Assembly: GCA_023015935.1 (NCBI GenBank)
Contig: JALKAY010000001.1
Span: forward strand, 496,874 to 560,873
Length of the DNA stretch: 64,000 nt
From: Flavobacteriaceae bacterium F08102
GTDB taxonomy: Bacteria; Bacteroidota; Bacteroidia; Flavobacteriales; Flavobacteriaceae
Direction: 5' to 3'
Shown: positions 36,507 to 44,488 of the stretch, one piece after another
Layout of the letters: each line of letters starts with the position of its first letter
Position numbering within the stretch: position 1 is the stretch's first letter
Made by a program: the position numbers and the translations under genes
Notes under the pieces: generated by a model
What the model saw: the letters and a program-made list of their open reading frames with translations, nothing else
The model's database searches: none
What the model was told of the DNA's origin: nothing

Positions 36507-37721
36507 ATGATAGAGAAACAACTTATAGATTTTGAGAAAACAGTTTTGATTGGTATTATCAATCAAGATCAAAATGAAGTACAGTCTAAGGAGTATTTAG
36601 ATGAACTTGAGTTTTTAACATATACGGCTGGCGGTGAAGTGTTAAAGCGTTTTACTCAAAAAATTGATGTTCCCAATCCTAAAACCTTTATCGGTTCAGG
36701 GAAATTAGAAGAAGTTGCTAACTATGTAGAAGCCAATGATGTTGGAACCGTAATTTTTGATGATGAATTATCTGCAGGACAACAACGAAATATTGAACGA
36801 ATTTTAAAGGTAAAAATATTAGATCGTACCGGACTTATTTTAGATATTTTTGCCCAGCGAGCACAAACAAGCTATGCGCGAACACAAGTTGAATTAGCGC
36901 AATACCAATATCTACTACCCCGTTTAACAGGTTTATGGACTCACCTTGAAAGACAACGCGGTGGAATAGGAATGAGAGGGCCTGGAGAAACAGAAATTGA
37001 AACAGATAGACGAATTGTTCGCGACAAAATTGCACTTTTAAAAAAGAAAATATTAACCATTGATAAACAAATGGCGGTACAGCGAGGAAACCGAGGAAAA
37101 ATGGTTCGGGTTGCCTTAGTTGGTTATACCAATGTTGGTAAATCGACTTTAATGAATGTGATCAGTAAAAGCGACGTATTTGCCGAAAATAAATTGTTTG
37201 CCACCCTTGACACAACTGTTCGTAAAGTAGTTATAAAAAATATCCCCTTCCTCTTATCAGACACCGTAGGTTTTATCCGCAAACTTCCAACACAGTTAAT
37301 AGAATCATTTAAATCGACCTTAGACGAAGTAAGAGAAGCTGATTTATTGCTACATGTTGTAGATATAGCACACCCGAATTTCGAGGAACATATTGATTCT
37401 GTAAATAAGATCTTAGATGAAATTGATTCCAAAGACAAACCAACCATCATGGTCTTTAACAAAATTGATCAATACACCCATGATTCGATTGATAAAGATG
37501 ATTTAGTAACGGAGAAGACAAAAGCACACTATACATTACAAGATTGGAAAAAGACTTGGCTAAGTCAAGTAGATGAAGAATGTCTTTTCATTTCCGCCTT
37601 AAACAAAGAAAATATGGACGAGTTTAAAGCCGTTGTTTTTGAGGCTGTTAAAAAAATACATATGACTCGTTTTCCATATAACGATTTTTTATACCAAGAA
37701 TTTGATGAATCAACATCGTAG
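36507..37721 (+). CDS. hflX: GTPase HflX
   Basis: A ribosome-associated GTPase that splits stalled 70S ribosomes after stress. The HflX N-terminal domain (about 1-190) includes LDRTGLILDIFAQRAQT and the signature QRGGIGMRGPGETEIETDRR. The G domain follows, with G1 GYTNVGKST, G3 DTVGF and G4 NKID. At 404 residues it has the normal length. Its stop is separated by 1 bp from that of the convergent CNNM gene. Confidence 0.97.
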   Translation: MIEKQLIDFEKTVLIGIINQDQNEVQSKEYLDELEFLTYTAGGEVLKRFTQKIDVPNPKTFIGSGKLEEVANYVEANDVGTVIFDDELSAGQQRNIERILKVKILDRTGLILDIFAQRAQTSYARTQVELAQYQYLLPRLTGLWTHLERQRGGIGMRGPGETEIETDRRIVRDKIALLKKKILTIDKQMAVQRGNRGKMVRVALVGYTNVGKSTLMNVISKSDVFAENKLFATLDTTVRKVVIKNIPFLLSDTVGFIRKLPTQLIESFKSTLDEVREADLLLHVVDIAHPNFEEHIDSVNKILDEIDSKDKPTIMVFNKIDQYTHDSIDKDDLVTEKTKAHYTLQDWKKTWLSQVDEECLFISALNKENMDEFKAVVFEAVKKIHMTRFPYNDFLYQEFDESTS

Positions 37722-37722
37722 C

Positions 37723-38793
37723 CTAGGGCTCTATAACGCCTAATCCCTTTGCTCTATTTTCCCAATTCTTACGAGCGAGTTGTTGCATATCTTTATCGGT
37801 ATCACTTTCATCCATAATTTCTCTACCCAACAAAGTTTCTATGACATCTTCCATAGTTACTAATCCGCTCATCGTTCCGTATTCATCCACAACCAAGGCC
37901 AAGTGGTGTTTATTTTCAATAAGCTTATCAAAAAGCTCTGGAATAGGTAAATCACGATCAACAACCATTACCTGTCGCTTCAATTCTTTTAATAATTTCT
38001 CTGGGTGGTCTAAGGCCATTTCTTTAAAGACATCTGATTTAAGAATAAACCCCGTAATATCGTCTTCCGTTTTCGCAAAAATTGGAATCCGTGAAAATCG
38101 TAAATCTGCATTAGCTTTAAAAAAATCTCCCACAGTTGTCAATTCATTTTCCTTGGTCACCACAGTTCGAGGAGTCATAATATCTTTCGCTAAGATTTCA
38201 TTAAAGGTTAAAAGGTTTTTAATAACCTTACTTTCTGACGCTTCAAAAACACCTTCTTTATGAGCCATATCAGTCATTACCATAAAACTCTCTCTACTTA
38301 AAACACTGCCATGCCCACTCCCCCCTATTAGCTTTGTAGTCAACTGTAATAACCATAATATCCCCGTCCATTTTAATGGAAATATTAAAATTTTCAAGGC
38401 TTTTGAAGTAAAATTGGCTAGGCTTTTCCAATATTTAGCACCAATTGTTTTTGGAATAATCTCAGAAGCCACAAGGATAAAAAAAGTCATAATCGCAGAG
38501 ACCACACCTACGGTATTAATTCCGAATAACTCTATTTTATAAGGCAATTTCTCTGCTTCTATCCCAACCATCATTGCTCCTAACGTATGCGCGATCGTAT
38601 TTAAGGTAAGAATCGCAATTAGCGGCTGATCTACATCTTTCTTTAACCGCTGTAAATCGTGCGCATACGACTTCCCTTGCTCTATCTTAACATTGATAAA
38701 CGTTGGTGTAATACTCAAAAGAACCGCTTCGAGAATAGAACATAAAAAAGAAAAAAATATGGCGAGGATTGCCCAAAGTAACAAAGTTGTCAT
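37723..38793 (-). CDS. CNNM/DUF21 and CBS domain membrane protein (CorB-type)
   Basis: A membrane protein of the CNNM/CorB family, linked in other organisms to Mg2+ efflux. DUF21 with four hydrophobic segments covers about 1-180 (CSILEAVLLSITPTFI..., then IIPKTIGAKYW). Two CBS domains follow (about 200-330, KDIMTPRTVVTKENE and LVVDEYGTMSGLVTMEDVIETLLG). The C-terminal CorC_HlyC transporter-associated domain is lacking, so it is shorter (356) than hemolysin-like members. A -7 box lies 17 nt upstream of the ATG. Confidence 0.9.
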   Translation of the reverse strand: MTTLLLWAILAIFFSFLCSILEAVLLSITPTFINVKIEQGKSYAHDLQRLKKDVDQPLIAILTLNTIAHTLGAMMVGIEAEKLPYKIELFGINTVGVVSAIMTFFILVASEIIPKTIGAKYWKSLANFTSKALKILIFPLKWTGILWLLQLTTKLIGGSGHGSVLSRESFMVMTDMAHKEGVFEASESKVIKNLLTFNEILAKDIMTPRTVVTKENELTTVGDFFKANADLRFSRIPIFAKTEDDITGFILKSDVFKEMALDHPEKLLKELKRQVMVVDRDLPIPELFDKLIENKHHLALVVDEYGTMSGLVTMEDVIETLLGREIMDESDTDKDMQQLARKNWENRAKGLGVIEP

Positions 38794-38810
38794 TGTGAAT
38801 GTGGTTTTTA

Positions 38811-38818
38811 CAAATTTA
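38811..38818 (-). promoter_or_regulatory. -7 promoter element for the CNNM gene
   Basis: Minus-strand TAAATTTG, an exact -7 match, 17 nt upstream of the ATG at 38793. Confidence 0.45.
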
Positions 38819-38934
38819 TAAATAAAAATTAGGCTTATGTACTTTAAAATGAGGAACCGTTGAGATAAACCGTTTTTCAGTTAATTTAAATTTATTTGCC
38901 CTATTCACATATTTAAATTTCTCCACAATAAGAT

Positions 38935-38962
38935 AAAAAAAAACCCTCCAAGGAGGGTTTTT
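38935..38962 (-). terminator. Terminator of the DUF3078 gene
   Basis: An 8-bp stem AAACCCTC / GAGGGTTT (38941-38948 and 38953-38960) with a 4-nt loop. On the minus strand a run of Ts continues past the stem. It lies 20 nt after the DUF3078 stop. Confidence 0.85.
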
Positions 38963-38981
38963 ATAATAATAAAATATAATT

Positions 38982-39911
38982 TTAGAACGCATAGTTCAAT
39001 CCGATCATCCAATAGGTCTGTAGTTTATTATCTACGTTATCAAAGGTAGCTGAAGGATTTGGCGTTGGTCCTGTTAATGCATAATTTAAAGCTTCTTGTT
39101 TGTTTTTTCTCAAACCAACATCAAATCCAACACCAATCATTTTCCATAAAGTATAACCAAATGAATTCGTCCAAGTCCAGTTTGAATAATCTGAACTTTC
39201 ATAACTATTGAACATAGACAAATTAGATTTAAAATTAATTGCCCCTATTTTCTTAGCATAGTCTGCAACAATTTTTGCTCCTAATGAAGATTCGTACATT
39301 GAAGCCCCTTTGCTAAATACAAAGTTGTAGTTCAATGGATGGATCACCACTACTAAGTCAGCAATAGGCGTCCAAGTAGCACCAACCCCTAAGTCAAGAT
39401 ATCCAGGATCATTGAAATTTGATAAAATCGTAGTTCTATACTCTCCTAAGGCAGAAATAGCAAAATGTTCTGTGAGTTTATACCCAAATAAAGAAGATAT
39501 ATTAAATACGTCGGTTGCTTCTTCAAAGTTATCACTATCAGTTGGATCGTCTTTATCGTCAAGCTTTACCCAAGTCAAATTAACGTTTGCTGCATTTCTC
39601 CAGAAGAATTTTTCCTGCATTAAATTAGCATAGGCATTTACGGTGAATCCAATATTTCCAGTCGAAGAATTGGCGGCTCCTTTAGCATACCAATTGTCAA
39701 AGTTAGCAATACTTCCTCCAATAGTACCAAAGGCACCTTTATGCCATCCAGGAAAAGCGTTTATTTCTCCCTGTAATGCATTTACTCGAGCTTGAATCGC
39801 TGCGATAGAATCTTTTTTAACTTTTTGAGTTGCTTTCAATTCGTCTAAGGTTTGTCCAAAAGCGGCTGAAAATACAAACATCAATGTAATTACAAATACT
39901 GATTTTTTCAT
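38982..39911 (-). CDS. DUF3078 outer-membrane protein
   Basis: From the ATG at 39911, a 309-residue exported protein with signal peptide MKKSVFVITLMFVFSAAFGQ. A short coiled-coil stretch (LKATQKVKKDSIAAIQARVNALQGEI) precedes a beta-strand-rich body starting FPGWHKGAFGTIGGSIANFDNWYAKG. The protein ends in F (LNYAF), as outer-membrane barrels usually do. It matches DUF3078, a family of unknown function in Bacteroidota. It has a complete promoter and a terminator, so it is monocistronic and perhaps abundant. Confidence 0.9.
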   Translation of the reverse strand: MKKSVFVITLMFVFSAAFGQTLDELKATQKVKKDSIAAIQARVNALQGEINAFPGWHKGAFGTIGGSIANFDNWYAKGAANSSTGNIGFTVNAYANLMQEKFFWRNAANVNLTWVKLDDKDDPTDSDNFEEATDVFNISSLFGYKLTEHFAISALGEYRTTILSNFNDPGYLDLGVGATWTPIADLVVVIHPLNYNFVFSKGASMYESSLGAKIVADYAKKIGAINFKSNLSMFNSYESSDYSNWTWTNSFGYTLWKMIGVGFDVGLRKNKQEALNYALTGPTPNPSATFDNVDNKLQTYWMIGLNYAF

Positions 39912-39932
39912 GTTATTTAAATTTAAAGTGCG

Positions 39933-39960
39933 CAAAAATACACTTTTTCAATTAAAGCAA
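39933..39960 (-). promoter_or_regulatory. Promoter of the DUF3078 gene (TTG-N17-TATTTTTG)
   Basis: On the minus strand, TTG (39958-39960) and TATTTTTG (39933-39940) are spaced by 17 nt, a full consensus match, 21 nt before the ATG. An in-frame TTG at 39935 lies inside the -7 box, which supports the shorter start. Confidence 0.75.
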
Positions 39961-39967
39961 AAATTTT

Positions 39968-40468
39968 CTATTTTTTATATAACGGAACTGTTGAACAGGC
40001 TTCCCCAAACATTATCGATTTCACCACAGGCTGAAGTTTTTCCACAAGCATTCCAGAAACTGCAATCGGAATTGGCTTGTGCGCACAGCCTTTTATAATC
40101 ACTGGTTTATCGCGATAAGATTCAAGAGGAAGATTATCAATGATTTCTTGATAAAGAACAATTTCTAAGGTGGTCAAATCACCTACAATACTCTTTTTTG
40201 CAATCGAGGCTAACCGGGTTATAATTAAAAGGTATGCCCATGATGGAATAATCGCATCCGATGAACAAGTTAAGGCAACAAAATGATCTTTATACTGCTG
40301 CCAATCATGATTTTGAACATGTGTTCTAAATTCCTTCTCGCGTAGTATTAATCCCTCGTGTAACCAAGGCATTATGTCAATAACCATTCGATTCCCAGCA
40401 GGATAAAAATCTTCTAAGTCGACGGTAATCAGCGGACTCTTGTCCACTCTATTCACAATCTCACCCAT
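39968..40468 (-). CDS. DUF2480 family protein
   Basis: A soluble 166-residue protein of DUF2480, restricted to Bacteroidota. The opening MGEIVNRVDKSPLITVDLEDFYP and the later KGCAHKPIPIAVSG and MFGEACSTVPLYKK blocks are typical; the last two carry conserved cysteines. No function is established. Its start overlaps the stop of the DUF59 gene by one base, so they are translationally coupled. A role in iron-sulfur assembly is inferred from that neighbour. Confidence 0.9.
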   Translation of the reverse strand: MGEIVNRVDKSPLITVDLEDFYPAGNRMVIDIMPWLHEGLILREKEFRTHVQNHDWQQYKDHFVALTCSSDAIIPSWAYLLIITRLASIAKKSIVGDLTTLEIVLYQEIIDNLPLESYRDKPVIIKGCAHKPIPIAVSGMLVEKLQPVVKSIMFGEACSTVPLYKK

Positions 40469-40788
40469 TATAAAAACCCTAATTCAAGCTTAGCTTCTTC
40501 ACTCATCATGTCTTGTGACCAAGTTGGATCAAAGGTTATTTCTACCTCAGCATCTTTAATTTCCTCAAGTGATTTTACCTTTTCTTCAACTTCTACCGGC
40601 AATGTTTCTGCCACAGGACAGTTTGGAGAAGTAAGTGTCATTAATATTTTAGCTTCGTAATCTTCATTTACAAATACATCGTAAATTAACCCGAGTTCAT
40701 AAATATCCACCGGAATTTCTGGATCGTAGATCGTTTTTAAAACAACGACTATTTTATCTCCTATCGCTTGAGCTTCTTCTGTTGTCAT
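40468..40788 (-). CDS. DUF59/MIP18 family iron-sulfur assembly protein (SufT-like)
   Basis: A 106-residue protein of the MIP18/DUF59 family, which helps mature Fe-S proteins. The signature is present: YDPEIPVDIYELGLIYDVFV and LTSPNCPVAETLPVEVEEKV, with the conserved cysteine in PNCP. The ATG at 40788 is preferred because the -7 box overlaps the alternative upstream TTG. It is followed immediately by DUF2480, with sufE upstream on the same strand. Confidence 0.93.
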   Translation of the reverse strand: MTTEEAQAIGDKIVVVLKTIYDPEIPVDIYELGLIYDVFVNEDYEAKILMTLTSPNCPVAETLPVEVEEKVKSLEEIKDAEVEITFDPTWSQDMMSEEAKLELGFL

Positions 40789-40806
40789 AACATTAATTTT
40801 AGAATA

Positions 40807-40838
40807 CAAAGGTACAGTATTGCTCAGTCAAAACACAA
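40807..40838 (-). promoter_or_regulatory. Promoter of the DUF59-DUF2480 operon (TTG-N21-TACCTTTG)
   Basis: On the minus strand, TTG (40836-40838) is followed after 21 nt by TACCTTTG (40807-40814), a full consensus match. It puts the transcript start near 40803, downstream of the alternative TTG at 40809, so it decides the start codon. Confidence 0.75.
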
Positions 40839-40969
40839 ATATTTTCAATTCACAAAATACAATTTGTCTTGTTTTAATTCTAATAGGAGTCGACATGAAA
40901 TTTGTTAAAGTGTTTCGGTAAGACCTAAACCCTTTTTGAACACTTTATTGAAGTTTTTTGAGGAATCAA

Positions 40970-41386
40970 TTAATTCGATTGTAATGCAATGGCAAATAAT
41001 TTTATCTGCTTAATCATAGAGACTAATCCATTGGCTCTGGTTGGAGACAAATGTTCTTTTAGGCCTATTTCATCAATAAAATCGGTATCTGATTTTAAAA
41101 TCTCTTCAGCAGGTTGGTTTGAATAAACCCTAAGTAATAATCCAATAATTCCCTTGGTCAAAATAGCATCACTATCTGCACTGAAAACAATTCGATTGTC
41201 CTTTTTTTCTGCATATAACCACACTTTTGATTGGCATCCTTTGATGGTATAATCAGCTGTTTTATATTTATCATCTATTTTATCAATAGACTTCCCTAAA
41301 GCAATAAGATGCTGATAACGATCCATCCAATCATCAAATAACGCAAATTCATCAACAATTTCTTCTTGTATTTCTTTAATAGTCAT
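40970..41386 (-). CDS. sufE: Cysteine desulfuration protein SufE
   Basis: It accepts sulfur from the SufS cysteine desulfurase and passes it to the SufBCD scaffold. At 138 residues it has the normal length. The active cysteine is in YTIKGCQSKVWL, and the rest fits the family (FADDWMDRYQHLIALGKS-like start; HLSPTRANGLVSMIK near the end). Downstream, 181 nt away, are the DUF59 and DUF2480 genes with their own promoter. A weak 8-bp stem (40907-40914 with 40939-40946) could be its terminator. Confidence 0.95.
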   Translation of the reverse strand: MTIKEIQEEIVDEFALFDDWMDRYQHLIALGKSIDKIDDKYKTADYTIKGCQSKVWLYAEKKDNRIVFSADSDAILTKGIIGLLLRVYSNQPAEEILKSDTDFIDEIGLKEHLSPTRANGLVSMIKQIKLFAIALQSN

Positions 41387-41396
41387 TTTTAAAAGT

Positions 41397-41404
41397 TATT
41401 TTTG
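41397..41404 (+). promoter_or_regulatory. -7 promoter element for the pfkB gene
   Basis: TATTTTTG is an exact -7 match on the plus strand, 45 nt before the pfkB ATG. It directly abuts the opposing -7 box of sufE. Confidence 0.5.
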
Positions 41405-41412
41405 CAAAGTTA
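41405..41412 (-). promoter_or_regulatory. -7 promoter element for sufE
   Basis: Minus-strand TAACTTTG is an exact -7 match, 18 nt before the sufE ATG. It touches the plus-strand -7 box end to end, so both cannot be occupied at once. Confidence 0.5.
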
Positions 41413-41449
41413 TGTTTTTTGAACGCAAAATAGTAGTGAAACAATAGAT

Positions 41450-42376
41450 ATGAGTAAACTTTTAATTGTCGGAACCGTAGCTTTTGATCAAATAGAAACT
41501 CCATTTGGAAAAACGGACAGAATCTTAGGTGGAGCAGCCACTTTTATTGGATTATCAGCCTCAAATTTTTCAATCGACGCAGGAATTGTATCTGTTGTTG
41601 GCGGGGATTTCCCATTAGACTATATAAAACTATTAAACGATCGAAATATTGACACAACGGGAGTAGAAATTGTTCCTGATGGAAAGACCTTTTTCTGGAG
41701 TGGAAAATATCACAATGACATGAACTCTCGAGACACGTTAATTACGGAGTTAAACACCTTAGCGGACTTTAACCCCATTGTTCCAGAAAAGTACAAAGAT
41801 GCCCCTATTGTTATGCTAGGAAATTTACATCCAAGCGTACAAAGTGCTGTTTTAGATCAAATGACAGAAACGCCAAAATTAGTGGTCCTTGATACAATGA
41901 ATTTCTGGATGGATGTGGCTCTTGAAGAACTTAAAGAAGTGATTAAGCGCATTGATGTCATTACCATTAATGATGAAGAAGCCCGACAATTAAGCGGTGA
42001 ATATTCATTAGTTAATGCCGCAAAAAAGATCCATGAAATGGGTCCAGAATACGTTGTAATTAAAAAGGGAGAACACGGAGCTTTACTTGTTCACGATGGA
42101 AAAATGTTCTATGCGCCAGCCTTACCGTTAGCAGAGGTTTACGATCCAACAGGAGCGGGAGACACCTTTGCAGGAGGTTTTTCAGGATATTTGGCAAAGA
42201 CAGAAGATATATCGTTTGAAAACATGAAAAATGCAGTGATTTATGGATCTAACTTGGCCTCATTTTGTGTTGAAAAATTTGGTACAGAACGTATGCTTAG
42301 CTTGACAAAGGAAGAAGTGACCAACCGACTCCATGAATTTAAAATATTAACCCAATTTGAAATTGAATTAACCTAA
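41450..42376 (+). CDS. PfkB family sugar or nucleoside kinase
   Basis: A ribokinase-fold kinase of 308 residues. The C-terminal PfkB signature is clear (YDPTGAGDTFAGGF, with the catalytic Asp in GAGD). The N-terminal part has GGAATFIGLSASNF and VSVVGGDFP, which contact the substrate. The substrate is uncertain: ribose, adenosine or another nucleoside are all possible. It precedes a PurF-like gene, a pairing I recall from other Bacteroidota and which points to purine or ribose metabolism, but a terminator separates them. Confidence 0.9.
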   Translation: MSKLLIVGTVAFDQIETPFGKTDRILGGAATFIGLSASNFSIDAGIVSVVGGDFPLDYIKLLNDRNIDTTGVEIVPDGKTFFWSGKYHNDMNSRDTLITELNTLADFNPIVPEKYKDAPIVMLGNLHPSVQSAVLDQMTETPKLVVLDTMNFWMDVALEELKEVIKRIDVITINDEEARQLSGEYSLVNAAKKIHEMGPEYVVIKKGEHGALLVHDGKMFYAPALPLAEVYDPTGAGDTFAGGFSGYLAKTEDISFENMKNAVIYGSNLASFCVEKFGTERMLSLTKEEVTNRLHEFKILTQFEIELT

Positions 42377-42380
42377 TAAC

Positions 42381-42407
42381 AATCCGCAATAACATGCGGA
42401 TTTTTTT
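42381..42407 (+). terminator. Terminator or attenuator between pfkB and the PurF-like gene
   Basis: An 8-bp perfect stem AATCCGCA / TGCGGATT (42381-42388 and 42395-42402) with a 6-nt loop and a run of seven Ts. The T-run ends 6 nt before the ATG at 42414, so any transcript reaching the PurF-like gene from pfkB must pass it. No -7 box lies between. Confidence 0.85.
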
Positions 42408-42413
42408 GTTGCC

Positions 42414-44312
42414 ATGAGTGATGCCATAAAACACGAGTGTGGAATAGCCTTAGTACGATTACTAAAACCACTTTCATTTTACCAAAAAAAATACGGAACT
42501 TCTTTTTACGGAATCAATAAGATGTACTTATTGATGGAGAAACAACACAACCGAGGTCAGGACGGCGCTGGTTTTGCCAGTATAAAATTTGATGTTCCTC
42601 CAGGTACTCGTTATATTAGTCGTGTTCGATCAAATCAAGCTTCCCCAATTCAAGATATCTTTGCTCAAATTAATGATCGCCTAAATACGATTCTTGAAAA
42701 AAACCCTGAGCACAAAAATGATTTAGATTGGCAACAAGGTAATATGCCGTACGTGGGAAATTTGTTTCTAGGGCATGTGCGATATGGAACCTTTGGAAGA
42801 AACAGTATAGAAAGCGTACATCCTTTTTTGAGACAAAACAATTGGAAACACAAGAATTTAATTGTTGCAGGAAATTTCAATATGACTAACTCTCGAGAAT
42901 TATTAGAAGAGTTAATTGAATTAGGCCAACATCCGAAAGAAAATACAGATACGGTAACTGTCATGGAAAAAATTGGCCATTTCCTTGACGATGAAGTCGC
43001 TCAATTATATCAGGATTGTAAAGACAAAGGTATCAGCAAAAAAGATGCTTCAGAGGTAATTGAAAAGGAATTAAATATTAAAAAAATTCTACAGAGAGCT
43101 TCAAAAAATTGGGACGGTGGGTATGCTATGGCAGGAATTATTGGCCATGGAGATGCTTTTGTTTTAAGAGATCCCGCAGGAATTCGTCCAGCGTACTATT
43201 ACCAAGACGATGAAGTGGTTGTGGTTGCATCTGAACGACCAGTAATTCAAACAGCCTTTAATGTAGCATACGATACCATTCAAGAATTAGATCCAGCACA
43301 CGCTCTTATTATTAAAAAAGATGGGAGTACTTCTATTGAACAAATTAAAACACCAACAGAAAAATTATCCTGTTCGTTTGAACGAATCTATTTTTCAAGA
43401 GGTTCTGATGCTGAAATTTACCACGAACGAAAAACTCTTGGTAAATTAATATTCCCAACGGTCTTAAAAAGTATTGACTACGATATAAGTAATACCGTAT
43501 TTTCTTATATTCCCAATACCGCAGAAACTTCTTTTTTCGGAATTTCTGAGGCTGCAGAAGAGTTTTTAAATGAACGAAAGCTTCAAACCATCCTTGCTGG
43601 TAAGGGAAAATTATCGAAACCCGTAGTCACTGAACTTTTATCAGAGCGGCCTAGAATTGAAAAAATTGCCATTAAAGATGCCAAGCTACGAACGTTCATT
43701 GCCGATGACAATTCAAGAGATGATTTAGTTGCCCATGTATATGATGTAACTTATGGAGTTGTAAAGCACACCGATAATTTAGTCATCATTGACGATAGTA
43801 TTGTTCGTGGTACGACACTTAAAAAAAGTATCATTAAAATATTGGATCGACTCAATCCGAAAAAAATAGTAATTGTTTCATCAGCGCCACAGATTCGCTA
43901 TCCAGATTGCTATGGTATTGATATGGCTAAATTAGAAGAGTTTATCGCCTTTAAAGCCACGCTTGAATTACTCAAAGAAACCAATCAATATCACATTGTT
44001 GATGAAGTATACAAACAGTGTAAAAATCAAAATAACATTGATGATAGTGAAGTAATCAACTATGTAAAACAAATTTACGATCCATTTACGCCAGAGCAAA
44101 TCTCATCAAAAATTGCCCAAATGCTTAAAACAAAAAATATCAACGCTGAAATAGAAGTATTATTTCAATCTATTGATAATTTACACAAAGCCTGTCCAAA
44201 AAATTTAGGCGATTGGTACTTTAGCGGAAATTATCCAACCATTGGAGGTACTAAGGTCGTCAATAGAGCATTCATCAATTTTTATGAAGGAAATAATGAG
44301 CGTGCCTATTGA
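42414..44312 (+). CDS. Amidophosphoribosyltransferase-like protein, long form
   Basis: A PurF homologue of 632 residues, about 130 longer than classical PurF. The class II glutamine amidotransferase domain starts after a short leader, with the nucleophile at Cys9 (KHECGIALV). QHNRGQDGAGFAS and GHVRYGTFG follow. The phosphoribosyltransferase domain has the PRPP loop IIDDSIVRGTT (458-468). An unusual C-terminal extension covers about 530-632. It may be a second glutamine-PRPP enzyme beside a canonical PurF elsewhere; I recall this long form as widespread in Bacteroidota. Its substrate is not certain. Confidence 0.88.
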   Translation: MSDAIKHECGIALVRLLKPLSFYQKKYGTSFYGINKMYLLMEKQHNRGQDGAGFASIKFDVPPGTRYISRVRSNQASPIQDIFAQINDRLNTILEKNPEHKNDLDWQQGNMPYVGNLFLGHVRYGTFGRNSIESVHPFLRQNNWKHKNLIVAGNFNMTNSRELLEELIELGQHPKENTDTVTVMEKIGHFLDDEVAQLYQDCKDKGISKKDASEVIEKELNIKKILQRASKNWDGGYAMAGIIGHGDAFVLRDPAGIRPAYYYQDDEVVVVASERPVIQTAFNVAYDTIQELDPAHALIIKKDGSTSIEQIKTPTEKLSCSFERIYFSRGSDAEIYHERKTLGKLIFPTVLKSIDYDISNTVFSYIPNTAETSFFGISEAAEEFLNERKLQTILAGKGKLSKPVVTELLSERPRIEKIAIKDAKLRTFIADDNSRDDLVAHVYDVTYGVVKHTDNLVIIDDSIVRGTTLKKSIIKILDRLNPKKIVIVSSAPQIRYPDCYGIDMAKLEEFIAFKATLELLKETNQYHIVDEVYKQCKNQNNIDDSEVINYVKQIYDPFTPEQISSKIAQMLKTKNINAEIEVLFQSIDNLHKACPKNLGDWYFSGNYPTIGGTKVVNRAFINFYEGNNERAY

Positions 44313-44488
44313 GAAAATTCTTAAACAGTACAATTGCTACCCCACTCGCTTTAAATCATTGACAAAATCAATAACAATACTTGACTGATTAACAGGTACT
44401 TGCGTTTTATTTAAATGTAACAATCTACCAACTTAGAATTTTTGGCACAATTTTAGGTCTATGTGTATACAAATCAAACAAAAAAATT

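Noticed and set aside
40907-40946. Stem AAAGTGTT / AACACTTT as the sufE terminator
   Set aside because: The loop is about 24 nt and the T-run is poor, so it is mentioned only as a weak possibility.
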